Counted from the first letter of the stretch, positions 25,204-34,328 are shown. The stretch: DNA of 50,548 bases from Oceanobacillus chungangensis (GCF_003369565.1 NZ_PIOD01000026.1:1-50548); one strand, 5' to 3'. The notes: generated by a model from the sequence alone, not told the origin. Translations and numbers: made by a program.

Positions 25204-25700
25204 GACTAGTGTTTTGTTATTTTGCTTCTATCTGTTGTAAATTTATACCATCAACTACAACATCGATAAACCTTAAAAGTCGGCCTAATTAAACAAACTG
25301 GTGCAAATAAACAGAGCGATCTTGAAATAAATGGTTCCGTTGCGAAGTACAAAATTATATTAGCACTATAAATAACACTCGAAATAAACTATAATTTTAA
25401 AATGCAAATAACTAATAAAATAGATGCTAAATTAGCTAGGTTTCGTTATAATAAATGACGGGACCTTTTTTGAATTTTTTTCAGAATAATGTGTTATATA
25501 ATAAAGTGAATGTTTAAATTAAATAAAGTTTGTGAAGAAACGTACTTAAACTATTGGGGCAGGATAGTTGAAGAACAAGTTGAATAGAATTTTATTTTTT
25601 TATTAGAACCCCTATAAATATTATCTTAAATCAAGGAGGAGGTGTCGATCCAAAAGTGTGATGGACGTCTTGTTTGTCTGGTTAGAATTGTAGTTCAATT
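25204..25700. other. Split class 2 site around a gene-free stretch
   Basis: AATTAAACAAACTGGTGCAA and CAGAGCGATCTTG (25280-25345) form a 5' half. The 3' half ACTTAAACTATTGGGGCAGGATAGTT is at 25540-25575. The 195 bases between them carry no gene but include GTGTTATATAATAAAG, a promoter-like -10. A GGAGGAGGTG sequence at 25635 has no frame behind it. Confidence 0.55.
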
Positions 25701-25722
25701 AGTATCTTCAAAAAAGATACTT

Positions 25723-26460
25723 TTAAAAATTAAAGTAATCTACAATCATTTGTACGATTAAAAGAACTGTTACTAATCTAAGAAGTGGTTTTACATGTTC
25801 CGTTTTTAATTTACGAGCTAATCTTACTCCGAACTGTGCACCAACAATGGATCCAAGCATTAATGCTATGGTAAGTGGCCAGAAAATTTTACCCGTTGAT
25901 ATGTAAGTGATGGCAGAACCAAAGCAACTTGCAAAAACCCCAACTCTTGCTAAGCCAATTGCTCGGATATATGCAATTTTTTGGCTTGCATATAAATACA
26001 TCGCAAGTGTACTGCTTCCTGGCCCAAACATTCCGTCATACATTCCTATACCAATTAGTGCAGTTCCTGATTTTTTATTTGCATGAAACTGTTCAGTTCC
26101 ATCAAAATTACCTGTATTCATGAAGGAAGTTACAAATGCAAAGCTTAATAAAATGATTGCAATAATCGTTAGGGTACTTCCGCTTAAAAAGGAAGCAATG
26201 AGTCCACCTAAAATACCTCCTCCAAGACAAAACATTAGGACTAATAATGCTTCTTTCGTGGAAACTTCTTTTCTCTTTAATATGACAAGAAAGCTTGAGA
26301 GTGAACTGACAGTATTGGAAACCTTGTTTGCACCGATTGCTGAATGCACGGGTAACCCCATAAGTAACATAGTGGGTAAGCTAATCAGTCCCCCTCCTCC
26401 GACCAATGTACCGACTACATTACCTATAATTCCAATCATAAAAAAGATGACAAATTCCAT
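25723..26460 (-). CDS. TauE/SafE family permease
   Basis: 245 residues from the ATG at 26460 (complement) seven bases after AAGTAGG. About eight helices with the TauE/SafE repeats: FFMIGIIGNVVGTLVGGGGL near the N-terminus and IGIGMYDGMFGPGSSTLAMY in the second half. Such proteins export small anions such as sulfite or sulfonates through the cytoplasmic membrane; substrate unknown. Opposite in direction to the array. A small AGTATCTT/AAGATACT stem follows its stop. Confidence 0.88.
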   Translation of the reverse strand: MEFVIFFMIGIIGNVVGTLVGGGGLISLPTMLLMGLPVHSAIGANKVSNTVSSLSSFLVILKRKEVSTKEALLVLMFCLGGGILGGLIASFLSGSTLTIIAIILLSFAFVTSFMNTGNFDGTEQFHANKKSGTALIGIGMYDGMFGPGSSTLAMYLYASQKIAYIRAIGLARVGVFASCFGSAITYISTGKIFWPLTIALMLGSIVGAQFGVRLARKLKTEHVKPLLRLVTVLLIVQMIVDYFNF

Positions 26461-26814
26461 TGAACAACCTACTTTCAAAATTACACCATAGATTCATTTT
26501 ACCACGTATAATCTTTGGTATGAACTCTAAATGAAGCAACTTTTTTAAGGGCTAATTTAATGAATGAGCACATCAAAATTCGATGAATGGAACGATGAGG
26601 TAGAAGAATTTGAATTAATGATAAGTAAATGATATGGAACATAATTTTCGATATGTTTTTTTAATTCAACTAAAGGTTAACGGTTTTTTTAATAACAATC
26701 TTCAACAATAGGGCGCTTTTCTAAAATAAAAAGAGCGTCATTCTTCATGAAAGGGCCATTTAATTGAACAACACCTTAAAGGAGCTTGGATATTTATGTT
26801 AGAGTTTAGATGAG
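26461..26814. other. Gap with two worn sites
   Basis: TTTAATTCAACTAAAGGTTAACGG (26660-26683) is a worn 5' core. CTTCAACAATAGGGCGCTTTTC with AAAAGAGCGTC (26700-26740) is a hairpin like the tails at 10800 and 18555. A 22-codon frame at 26561 (MSTSKFDEWNDEVEEFEL) may be a gene remnant; nothing else is supported. Confidence 0.45.
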
Positions 26815-26844
26815 ATTGTGAAAAATTGTACTTAAACTCCCTCA

Positions 26845-27245
26845 GATAGATTCGATTTACTCGTAAATGCTCGCTTATTCGCAGGATTTCAAACCACTTT
26901 TCAGTACATGAACGGATAATTGGAATCAGAGTCGATAATAAAGGCTTCATGAAGGCATGCGGGAATAGAGGAGTTAGTAACTCCAATTTTTTATAAGTAT
27001 CCTGCACGTATTCTCCACGCCGACCCTGGAGGCTTTCCCTCCCATTTCTCAACGGGTCCAATGCCCTCTCATTCCTTCATCATGCCTATCCAAAGGGTGG
27101 AGGCTGGTTTTGCTAACGGTATGGGTCTGTGCCCTTTTGTTTAAGTATTCCAGTACTCTGTGCTTTCTTTGAGATCCTACGAATAAGCCAACATTCACTA
27201 TAATACTAATATTGATGTTTAGTTAAATTCTGTCTTATTAAAAGG
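26845..27245 (-). ncRNA. Putative bridge-RNA region of the IS110-family element
   Basis: About 400 structured, gene-free bases downstream of the transposase, with a GGAGTTACTAACTCC hairpin (complement of about 26960-26975) and higher GC than the surroundings. IS110-family elements encode a bridge RNA in a non-coding end; in the IS1111 branch it lies after the transposase, as here. Its limits cannot be fixed by eye. Confidence 0.45.
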
Positions 27246-27250
27246 GTCAG

Positions 27251-28525
27251 TTATGCTGCTATTGATGCTAAGGGTTGCATTTTTTCAGGGCAATAAGGTT
27301 CATTATTTCGGGCTATCCCTACTAAAATTCTTGCGAATTTGCCAACCAATTTCATAATAGATTTCATTTTTTTCATCTTTTTCACTTGGACATTGTAGGC
27401 ATGTAATTCCTTAAACTCAGGGTTGTTTGCGACTAGACTCATAGTTGCTAAGAACAAGTTACGCCTTAGCCGAGATCTTCCACGTTTAGAAATGACAATT
27501 TGTCCTTTCCATTTACCTGAGCTCGCCTCTGCTAAATTTAAGCCGGCATGTCTTAATAGGGAGTTCCCATGTGCAAATTTACTTAGATCCCCAGCTTCAC
27601 CTATGATGCCACCAAGTGTAATTTCAGTAATCCCTTTAATACCAAGTATTCTATTGGCGAATGTAATCTTTTTAAGTGCATTCATTGCTTCCTCTTCAAC
27701 CTTTTGGAGTTGGCTTGTTGCGAGGTCAAATTCTTCCAGTAATTGTTCTAGGTGGAGTTTATAGGCATCAAGAGCTTGGGTAGTACCTACAGTTCTCTTG
27801 GCTAGTTGAATCAGCTTTTTGGCTTTCTTTAAACCGGGTTGTCGTTTCATTAATGTTTTCCACCCATCAATAATATCCTCGGCTTTCATCGAACGAAGTT
27901 CGACTGGTGTGGGGAATAAGCGAAGCGTTGTGATTGCACCTTTCCCTTTTACATCTTTAAACACTTCTCTTAGTTCAGGAAATACTATATCTACCCAGCG
28001 ATTTATTTGGTTAACGGAACTGACAAGTCGTTTTACGATTACATCACGGTTGGACATTAGAACTCTTAGTGTTTCGAAAGCCTCCGATGTTGGGCGAATA
28101 AATGAATAGTATCCGTTCTTCACCATGTCAGCGATGACGAGTGCGTCTTTTTTATCACTCTTAGACTGTGTGTTATCTCGATTTTCTTTATTCTTTTTGA
28201 CAAGGTGAGGATTGACGGTCACCACATCAATTTCATGGTCATAAAGCCACTTAGATAGGTTTAACCAGTAGTGTCCGGTAGGTTCCATACCAACTATTTC
28301 TGTACGATATCCTTTTGAATCTTTTAATTCGTTCATCCATTCTTGTAATCTAGCAAAGCCTGTTTCATCATTTTCAAAAGTGAGGGGATTACCAATCACT
28401 ATACCTCTGTAATTTACAGCACGAGCTACATGGAATTGTTGTGCGATATCGACCCCAACGACTAAATGTTGGTCTGATATTCTTTCTATCAGTTGATTTT
28501 GTTTATCTTGCATTTTATACTTCAT
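27251..28525 (-). CDS. IS110-family transposase (DEDD recombinase)
   Basis: 424 residues. N-terminal RuvC-like DEDD domain: VGVDIAQQFHVAR (first Asp), GMEPTGHYWLNL (Glu), QSKSDKKDALVIADM (Asp pair). C-terminal Transposase_20 domain with LRHAGLNLAEASSGKWKGQI holding the catalytic Ser. Full length, so probably active. AGGAGG precedes the start. Guided by a bridge RNA, such enzymes pick specific targets; here the target was an inter-gene site. Confidence 0.93.
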   Translation of the reverse strand: MKYKMQDKQNQLIERISDQHLVVGVDIAQQFHVARAVNYRGIVIGNPLTFENDETGFARLQEWMNELKDSKGYRTEIVGMEPTGHYWLNLSKWLYDHEIDVVTVNPHLVKKNKENRDNTQSKSDKKDALVIADMVKNGYYSFIRPTSEAFETLRVLMSNRDVIVKRLVSSVNQINRWVDIVFPELREVFKDVKGKGAITTLRLFPTPVELRSMKAEDIIDGWKTLMKRQPGLKKAKKLIQLAKRTVGTTQALDAYKLHLEQLLEEFDLATSQLQKVEEEAMNALKKITFANRILGIKGITEITLGGIIGEAGDLSKFAHGNSLLRHAGLNLAEASSGKWKGQIVISKRGRSRLRRNLFLATMSLVANNPEFKELHAYNVQVKKMKKMKSIMKLVGKFARILVGIARNNEPYCPEKMQPLASIAA

Positions 28526-28720
28526 GTAGAGCTTCCTCCTAAGATTGATTTGCTTGTGTGTGTAAATTCATCTTATCGAGGGGCTCTATTTTTTTCAAAC
28601 CTGAAATTTAACGTTCTACAGGAATGCTAAAGGGGCAGTTTAGTTGAAGAAGACATAATAATGACAATGAAATAATAATATCTGTATAGTATGTCTAACT
28701 ACTTTAAGGGAGGCTTAAAT

Positions 28721-29113
28721 ATGGAGGAAAGTTTAATTATTGATTATGAAGAACGACTTCGAGAAGCGATGCTAATTGGGGATGTTAATAGTCTTGACAA
28801 TCTGATTAATGATAACCTTATTTTTGTAAATCACTTTGGACAAATATTAACGAAGGAAGCCGATCTTGAAGCACATCGTTCTGGAGTATTGAGTTTTACT
28901 GATATCAAAATTTTAGACCAAAAAGTGATTCTATTAGAAAATTCTGCTGTAACTGTAACACGTGCTGCTTTAAAAGGGTTATTTGGTATAGAGCCAATTG
29001 AAGATGAAATGTGTTATTCACGGGTTTGGCAAATGAATGGAGATAAATTAACAATCGTGTCAGGCCATTGTAGTTCAGTTCAGAAATATTTTTTTATTAA
29101 AGTAACGGGATAA
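28721..29113 (+). CDS. NTF2-like / DUF4440 protein
   Basis: 130 residues from the ATG at 28721 after GGGAGG; an in-frame ATG lies 10 codons upstream. Layout of a SnoaL/DUF4440 fold: helix YEERLREAMLIGDVNSLDNL, LINDNLIFVNHFGQILTKEA, strands with ITDIKI-type repeats and RVWQMNGDKLTIVSGHCSSV. Binding or small-molecule enzyme; substrate unknown. Followed by a membrane protein 57 bases on, likely one transcript. Confidence 0.75.
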   Translation: MEESLIIDYEERLREAMLIGDVNSLDNLINDNLIFVNHFGQILTKEADLEAHRSGVLSFTDIKILDQKVILLENSAVTVTRAALKGLFGIEPIEDEMCYSRVWQMNGDKLTIVSGHCSSVQKYFFIKVTG

Positions 29114-29170
29114 AAGATTTCATCGTTTTTTTCTATATAAATTACAAGATTATATGAAAAGAGGGAACAG

Positions 29171-29569
29171 ATGAAAACAAATTGGCTTTTGAGTAGTAGT
29201 GCAGTTGTGATGGGGTTTTTTGGGTTAGTTGGAACCTTTCTTCCCGAAGAAATTTCAAACATTTTAGGGATTTCTCCTTTACCAATAACTAAGGTTCTAA
29301 TTCAAATCATTGGAGGACTATATTTAGGGTTTGCAATGTTAAACTGGTTCACACGTTCTGCCCGGATCGGTGGTATCTATAACAGACCTGTCGTATTGGG
29401 AAATCTTATTCATTTCATCGTTGTCTTTTTTGCTCTAATCCGACAGCTGATGGAGCAGTTTAACTTCATATTCGTTATTTTGACATTCATATATTTTGGA
29501 TTTGCCGTATGGTTCACATTTTTTATGCGCTCGAATCCTGTTACTAATAATGTAAAGAAGTCTGTATAG
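29171..29569 (+). CDS. Four-helix membrane protein
   Basis: 132 residues, ATG after AAGAGGG. Helices about 4-22, 40-60, 76-96 and 98-120. PITKVLIQIIGGLYLGFAML and the RIGGIYNRPVVLGNL loop are found in a common group of small Firmicute and Bacteroidetes membrane proteins without known role. Probably co-transcribed with the NTF2-like gene. Confidence 0.65.
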   Translation: MKTNWLLSSSAVVMGFFGLVGTFLPEEISNILGISPLPITKVLIQIIGGLYLGFAMLNWFTRSARIGGIYNRPVVLGNLIHFIVVFFALIRQLMEQFNFIFVILTFIYFGFAVWFTFFMRSNPVTNNVKKSV

Positions 29570-29827
29570 CAATAATTTGCGTAAACAAGAATTTATACTG
29601 GGGGTGGTCTCTATTTAAGGTAATTAAGGTTCATCAAGCTGAACTGGTTTACACCTTCCGCACCGAATCTAATCTGCTTCCTTAATTTAAATACATTGTT
29701 TTACAATCTTATATACTCCAACAAAATAAGGTATATTATATTTGGTGCCGTGGCATCTTTACTATTTTTCCACATCTCGCTTTTGTGGAAAAAAATAGAA
29801 TTCTTAGCTAGATAAAGTAGGATTTTC
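29570..29827. other. Gene-free gap
   Basis: No gene, site or clear hairpin was found here. TATATTATATTTGGTGCCG near 29740 has a GGTGC but no other part of a site. Confidence 0.5.
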
Positions 29828-29908
29828 TTCTTCACTAACTGGTGCGATTCTTCAATAGGAGGAATCGCTATTTTTTGTTCAAAATAAAAGTGTTAGTTTG
29901 AATTGACT
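29828..29908 (+). repeat. Class 5 site with terminator
   Basis: TTCTTCACTAACTGGTGC, hairpin GCGATTCTTCAATAGGAGGA + ATCGC with TATTTTTTG, and a worn 3' core AAGTGTTAGTTTGAA. Confidence 0.85.
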
Positions 29909-29978
29909 TTTTCCTATGTATAATGTAATGTATAAATTGCGTATGTTAGATATATATTGCTAAACGTGGGTGAAGTAA

Positions 29979-30176
29979 ATGAAAAATAATGTGAAAATAA
30001 CACGAATCAAATTGTCGATGACTCAACAACAGTTAGCTGCACGAGTGGGAGTAACCAGACAAACAATTGGACTCATTGAGAAAGGAGAATATAATCCTAG
30101 TCTTCAGCTTTGTATTGCAATTGCAAAAGAACTTAATAAAACATTAGACGAATTATTTTGGGAGGTAGAGTTGTAG
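29979..30176 (+). CDS. XRE-type helix-turn-helix regulator
   Basis: 65 residues, a whole HTH_3 domain: ITRIKLSMTQQQLAARVGVT then RQTIGLIEKGEYNPSLQLCI. Short regulators of this YozG/YvaO type usually pair with a membrane protein gene. The stop codon overlaps the GTG of the next gene (TAGTG), so the two are translationally coupled. Probably represses its own operon. Confidence 0.9.
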   Translation: MKNNVKITRIKLSMTQQQLAARVGVTRQTIGLIEKGEYNPSLQLCIAIAKELNKTLDELFWEVEL

Positions 30177-30631
30177 TGAAATCTTGGATATCTTTTTTAA
30201 TACCAAACGATGAATATAAGGAAAAAAAGATGTTGTATTTTTTCTCTGAAGGAGGATTGTTACTTTTCCTTTTTCTTATTGCGATGATTATCTGCAATAA
30301 ATATTTTATTTTAAACGTAGAAACAGTTCTATTGTCGTCCATAGCTATCTTTCTCTTTTATGTATTTGGAAGGTATATAATATCAGGTATTGAATATACA
30401 GATATTGCAACAGAAAGTTCGTATAAGAGAGAATTAAGAAGTATTGTAGTGAAAACAAGTAGTTTTGTAATTTTATATTCGTTGTTTTATGTTATTTATT
30501 TTGGTTTACCAAGCAACATAAATGAATGGATTGAAATAATCGCATTATTAGCAGGTGTTGGCCTTCTTTGGTTTTTCACTAGCTACATTTCTTTAAAGCG
30601 TTCCTATTATAAAAATAAGGAATTGCTATAA
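30176..30631 (+). CDS. Membrane protein coupled to the XRE regulator
   Basis: 151 residues from the GTG at 30176 overlapping the regulator stop; GGGAGG lies nine bases before. Four helices (about 26-44, 51-69, 88-108, 115-138). This gene pair (small XRE regulator plus four-helix protein, DUF3278/DUF6773-like) is frequent in Firmicutes; function unknown, possibly envelope stress or immunity. Confidence 0.7.
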   Translation: MKSWISFLIPNDEYKEKKMLYFFSEGGLLLFLFLIAMIICNKYFILNVETVLLSSIAIFLFYVFGRYIISGIEYTDIATESSYKRELRSIVVKTSSFVILYSLFYVIYFGLPSNINEWIEIIALLAGVGLLWFFTSYISLKRSYYKNKELL

Positions 30632-30647
30632 TCAGAGCTTGTGAATA

Positions 30648-30732
30648 AATGTTCTAAAACTATCTGGTGCATTTCTAAAAGAAGGAATTGCATTGCATCT
30701 TTGCTCAATCAACGCAGCAAGTTAATGTAAAA
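30648..30732 (+). repeat. Class 5-like site
   Basis: TTCTAAAACTATCTGGTGCA, TTTCTAAAAGAAGGAATTGCA, TCAATCAACGCAGCAAGTTAAT. Confidence 0.75.
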
Positions 30733-30780
30733 ATAAATTGTAGACTATTCTTTAGTATACTAAGATAGGAATGTTATCTA

Positions 30781-31274
30781 ATGAATGAGACTTTATATAT
30801 GATCTTATTTTATTTTTTTTTCGTTCTAGTATTGATAGTTATAGTCTCGCTTGTAATACTGTTGATAGGAATATTTAGATGGGGAGTAAAAAAGAGGAAT
30901 TTCCCGACTAAACGATTACTGGTATTTTTAGTTTTGTTAGGTATATCAAGTGTTCAATTCTATAATCAGTATTATAATCTGAACTACTTACCAGCAGGTG
31001 AGCTGAACGCAGTGTTTCCGTCACCAAATAAAACACATACCATTTCACTGGAATATATGGTATGAATTCAAAGGCTGTGTTAGTAAATACAGAAACTAAA
31101 AAAGAGAATGCCATTTACTTTAATTGGTATGATTATGACCCGCAAGTAAAATGGGTTAGTAATGGTATTGTAAAAATTGGAAGAGAAGAGTTGTCAATTC
31201 ATCAAGATACTTACGATTACAGACACGATTCCAGTTCACTTCGTACCTTACCTCCTCAAAGGGTAATGCACTAG
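30781..31274 (+). pseudogene. DUF5412-like membrane protein, frameshifted
   Basis: 30781-31065 encodes two helices and LPAGELNAVFPSPNKTHTIS; the frame then shifts near 31060 and continues from 31062 as NSKAVLVNTETKKENAIYFN, WYDYDPQVKWVSNGIVKI and IHQDTYDYR to 31274. Together these parts read as one DUF5412-type protein (N-terminal membrane part, outside strand-rich part). One base change would restore it. Confidence 0.65.
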
Positions 31275-31291
31275 ATAAAGGACAATATCTA

Positions 31292-31350
31292 TTCTTCAAC
31301 TAAAGGGTGCAAGAGTTAAACAAGTGGATCGACATAATTGTCGGTCTTTC
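31292..31350 (+). repeat. Class 2 site, 5' half
   Basis: TTCTTCAACTAAAGGGTGCAAG, AGTTAAACAAGTGGATCGAC, TTGTCGGTCTTTCTTCTTTT. Confidence 0.8.
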
Positions 31351-31369
31351 TTCTTTTGTCATCCTACTC

Positions 31370-31447
31370 TAAACTTCCAATCTGGTGCTTATCTAAAAGA
31401 AGGATAAGCACTCTTTCTTGTTGAATTTATTTAAGAGGCAGCTAAAA
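31370..31447 (+). repeat. Class 5 site
   Basis: AAACTTCCAATCTGGTGCTTATC, GAAGGATAAGCACTCTTTC (hairpin GTGCTTATC/GATAAGCAC), TTAAGAGGCAGCTAAAAAA. It lies directly behind the class 2 half, so two sites are in tandem. Confidence 0.82.
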
Positions 31448-31449
31448 AA

Positions 31450-31551
31450 ATGGATTGGAAAGGCAGGTCTAAAGTACTTGTTACAGTTTGTTCAGAATGT
31501 GGTCATATATCGATGAAGGCGGAAAGACCTCATATATTTAAAGTTAAATGA
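31450..31551 (+). CDS. 33-residue zinc-ribbon-like peptide
   Basis: MDWKGRSKVLVTVCSECGHI then SMKAERPHIFKVK. One CxxC pair only, so half of a zinc ribbon. Ribosome site AAGAGG is part of the site before it. Could be a small gene or a truncated longer one. Confidence 0.35.
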   Translation: MDWKGRSKVLVTVCSECGHISMKAERPHIFKVK

Positions 31552-31664
31552 TAAACAGTCTTGACAATTTTTGATGATTATTAACTAAAAAGTAATCTTT
31601 AGGTGTTATTTTAATTAGCAAGTGGTATGTAACTTTAATCCCTCTTAACAAGGTGTGAAAAATT

Positions 31665-31969
31665 ATGAAATTATATTTACAGAAGAGGAAAGTACAACAA
31701 AAATATAGAGAGGAGCTAGAAAAAAACAAAATATAAAGAAACATAATTTAGAAGTTTTTATTGTTTTCTCATTATTATTTTTACTTCTTCCATTCATATT
31801 TATTAATGAGAGTAATTTTGTTTCTAAAGACAATTCAGTAGAGGATATATGGGTTAGTATTATACCTGAAATTGATGGAAAATTAGAAAAGTCGTTCTCC
31901 AACTATACAGGGATTGCTATTGATTTTAATCCAAAACCTATAAAAATTATAGTGAAAACAACCGCTTAA
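31665..31969 (+). pseudogene. Small membrane protein, frameshifted
   Basis: ATG at 31665 after AAGGTG gives a basic start (MKLYLQKRKVQQKYREELEK) and stops after NKI. In the next frame KKHNLEVFIVFSLLFLLPFI continues through a helix to WVSIIPEIDGKLEKSF and the stop at 31969. A one-base slip in the A-rich stretch near 31728-31738 splits the gene. Family unknown. Confidence 0.55.
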
Positions 31970-32026
31970 TATACAATTCCTAAGTTTTACTGTTTATAAA
32001 GAAATAAAAAGTTAGGGGATGATTGG

Positions 32027-33280
32027 ATGATTAAAGGAATATATGAGTTTGCTAGCGAAGAACAGTTGAAAAAGTATGCAGATCTTGCTGTCCGGATGGG
32101 AGTAAATGTGCAAAAGAATCAATTAGTGATTATTCATAGTGACATAGAAAATGCTGCGTTTGCACGTCTAATTCAAACAGCAGCTTATGATGCAGGAGCT
32201 TCAAATGTAGTTATGGATTGGACAGATGAACAGTCTACCAAAGATTTTTATTTACATGCTGCAGATGATGCCGTCGACCACTTTCCAGACTGGCAAGCTG
32301 CACGCTTTAAAGAGTGGAATGATGCGGGTGCTGCTTACATCCATATTATTTCTGAAAACTTAGATGCCTTTAAGGATGTTCCCACAGAACGGATGAGCCG
32401 CTTCCAAAAGGCCTCTCGCACCAAGTTGAAGGCTCATAACGCAAAGATTAGATCCCACGAGATACGCTGGTGTCTTCTGGCTGTCCCGCACTTCACATGG
32501 GCAACTAAAGTATTTCCTCACTTAATTAAAGAAGAAGCTCTGCAATTGTTATGGCAATTAATCTTACGTGGGGCTCGGGCAGATGGGGAAAATCCTATAA
32601 AAGATTGGGAGAGTCACAATAGAGCCTTCGAGTCTCGAAAAAAAATCCTAAACGAGAGCCAATTTGAAGCCCTGCATTTTACAAATAGCCGTGGAACTGA
32701 TTTATTAGTTGGTCTACCTAAAAATCATCTCTATATCGGTGGGGGTGTCATAGATAAAAATGGAATACCTTTCTTTCCAAATATCCCTACGGAAGAAATA
32801 TTTACTGCTCCCCATAAAAATAAGGTGAGTGGCAAATTGGTAGGTACTAAACCTCTTATCTATGGGGGAAGTGTCATAGATGAATTTTATCTAATTTTTA
32901 AAGATGGACGGATTACCGACTATTATGCCGCAAAGGGACAAGAAGTGTTACAAAATCTCATCGAAACAGACGAAGGTTCACATTATCTAGGTGAAATTGC
33001 CTTGGTCTCTAATAAATCTCCTCTTGCTCAGGCAGATACTCTTTTTTACAATACCTTGTTTGATGAAAATGCGGCCTGTCATATTGGAATCGGAAATGCA
33101 TCTCCCTCCAATATTCAAAATGGCATTGACCAATCTGAAGAAGAGTTGAAGGCAGCGGGTCTGAATACTTCACTTTTGTTAGTCAATGTGACCTTTGGTA
33201 GCGAAGATATGAAAGTAGAGGGCATTAAAGAAGGTGGAACTGAAGTCCTGCTAATGAAGGATGGGGATTTCCAATTCTAA
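32027..33280 (+). CDS. M29 family aminopeptidase with altered metal site
   Basis: 417 residues, full length for the AmpS/PepS (M29) family; ATG after AGGGGATG. Kept: Glu in NIPTEEIFTAPH, Glu in HYLGEIALV, FYNTLFDENAACHIGIG (His and Tyr region). Changed: the usual HVDFMIGS near the C-terminus is VNVTFGS, so the His and Asp that bind the second metal are missing. The enzyme may be inactive or altered. It is the largest single gene of this half of the array and reads like chromosomal cargo. Confidence 0.85.
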   Translation: MIKGIYEFASEEQLKKYADLAVRMGVNVQKNQLVIIHSDIENAAFARLIQTAAYDAGASNVVMDWTDEQSTKDFYLHAADDAVDHFPDWQAARFKEWNDAGAAYIHIISENLDAFKDVPTERMSRFQKASRTKLKAHNAKIRSHEIRWCLLAVPHFTWATKVFPHLIKEEALQLLWQLILRGARADGENPIKDWESHNRAFESRKKILNESQFEALHFTNSRGTDLLVGLPKNHLYIGGGVIDKNGIPFFPNIPTEEIFTAPHKNKVSGKLVGTKPLIYGGSVIDEFYLIFKDGRITDYYAAKGQEVLQNLIETDEGSHYLGEIALVSNKSPLAQADTLFYNTLFDENAACHIGIGNASPSNIQNGIDQSEEELKAAGLNTSLLLVNVTFGSEDMKVEGIKEGGTEVLLMKDGDFQF

Positions 33281-33404
33281 TCGTCTACAACTTAAATACA
33301 GAGAAAACTGATTTCTGATGGATTATATTTAGTGCTAGTTATAGTGAAAACATACTGGGCAGCTTTCTGTAATAAATGAAGATTATGGGTTATGTTTGTG
33401 AAAG

Positions 33405-33496
33405 GATGTACTTAAACAAACTGGTGCTTTAACACAATAAGTAGATCGTCTATACGACGGTCTATTTTTAACGAAAACAGTAAGTTAATGGAATAG
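33405..33496 (+). repeat. Class 4 site
   Basis: GATGTACTTAAACAAACTGGTGC, TTTAACACAATAAG, AGATCGTCTATACGACGGTC + TATTTTT, 3' core worn (ACAGTAAGTTAATGGAATAGG). A stray ACTGGGCAGCTT at 33351 may be an older 3' half. Confidence 0.82.
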
Positions 33497-33550
33497 GATA
33501 TGTTAAAATGGAAACAGAATATTTTAATTGTAAAAAAAGGGGTGTTCAAG

Positions 33551-33725
33551 GTGAAAAAATACCAAAGTATATGTGTTTCTTGTTTATTTCCTGTTTCTAA
33601 TTTTCCTTTTTATTTTTTCATTTGAACACAAAAAACAAAGAGTTTCTCAGCAAAGCCAAAGAGCTATACATATTTCTTATATATGGACACTATTAATGTT
33701 TTTTGTTCTATATTTCTTATTTTAA
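33551..33725 (+). pseudogene. Small two-helix membrane protein, frameshifted
   Basis: GTG at 33551 after AAGGGGTG gives VKKYQSICVSCLF; one frame over, VYFLFLIFLFIFSFEHKKQR and ISYIWTLLMFFVLYFLF run to 33725. One base near 33580-33595 breaks it. Family unknown. Confidence 0.5.
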
Positions 33726-33777
33726 GCAAATCTAAAGGAAAATTGCTCAATAATAATTAATTACAACGTTAAATAGA

Positions 33778-33856
33778 TTTTTCACTAACTGGTGCATTAG
33801 TTGAAGATGAAATCGAATGGCAGCTATTGTGCTAAAGGGGCAGAAGAGTTGAAGAA
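33778..33856 (+). repeat. Class 3 site
   Basis: TTTTTCACTAACTGGTGCATTAG, TTGAAGATGAAATCGAATGGC, GCTAAAGGGGCAGAAGAGTT + GAA. Confidence 0.9.
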
Positions 33857-33923
33857 GAATTTGTAGTAATTAGATCGAATTTAATATATAAATTAAGGAA
33901 TTTGCTTAGAGGATGTGATTAAA

Positions 33924-34269
33924 TGCAAGATATATTGCAAGATTTTTTAGAAGTTGAGATTTCTGAGCAAGACTCTTATGACGGACTTATTCGCTTTATA
34001 TATTCTGGGAATATCAGATGTGGAGAATATGAATGTAATCAATTTGTTGTAAAAAAATGGACTTATTAAACTTTATCGTTTTTGAAGAATATGTAATTGA
34101 TGAAAAGAGAGAAATTCATAATTCATTTTCCGTATCCAAAAGTAATCTACTTAAAGCGATTAATAAATATGCCAAGAAACAAGGATTTAAAATAAGAAGT
34201 TTTATTGGGCTAATTAGTGAAGTACTAATTTTATTATTCAACTGTCGGGGCAGGTTAGTCATAGAATGA
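33924..34269 (+). pseudogene. Unknown gene with a frameshift in a run of seven A
   Basis: ATG at 33924 after AGAGGATG gives MQDILQDFLEVEISEQDSYD and IRFIYSGNIRCGEYECNQFV, stopping at 34071. From 34057 the next frame goes on with EEYVIDEKREIHNSFSVSKS and ends in the following site. The slip is at the A-run near 34048-34054, a common mutation or sequencing-error point. Confidence 0.5.
34208..34265 (+). repeat. Compact site
   Basis: GGGCTAATTAGTGAAGTACTAA in place of the usual 5' half, then TTCAACTGTCGGGGCAGGTTAGTC. TTAGTGAAGTACTAA is a small hairpin. The preceding gene ends inside it. Confidence 0.75.
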
Positions 34270-34328
34270 AATAATCCTAATTTAGTTAAATTTATAAGTA
34301 ATTGGTCATAAAGTGACGTGTCTTTTTA

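Larger units (their letters stand above)
26839..28605 (-). mobile_element. IS110-family insertion sequence in a cassette site
   Basis: About 1.77 kb bounded by the two halves of a site. It has one DEDD transposase and a 410-bp non-coding arm at its 3' side, and no long terminal inverted repeats, as in IS110/IS1111 elements. Exact ends are inferred from the broken site. Confidence 0.75.
26815..28650 (+). repeat. Site interrupted by an IS110-family element
   Basis: The left side ends GTGAAAAATTGTACTTAAACT (26818-26838), the standard lead-in and first bases of a 5' core (compare GTGAAAGGATGTACTTAAAC at 33405). The right side resumes AACG..GCTAAAGGGGCAGTTTAGTT + GAAG (about 28610-28650), a class 3 3' half. 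Everything between belongs to the insertion. Confidence 0.75.

Noticed and set aside
26738-27061. Minus-strand frame of 107 codons beside the IS110 transposase
   Set aside because: It lies in the structured non-coding arm of the element, has an odd composition and is better explained as bridge-RNA region.
27423-28109. Plus-strand frames of 96-113 codons
   Set aside because: Shadows of the IS110 transposase on the other strand.
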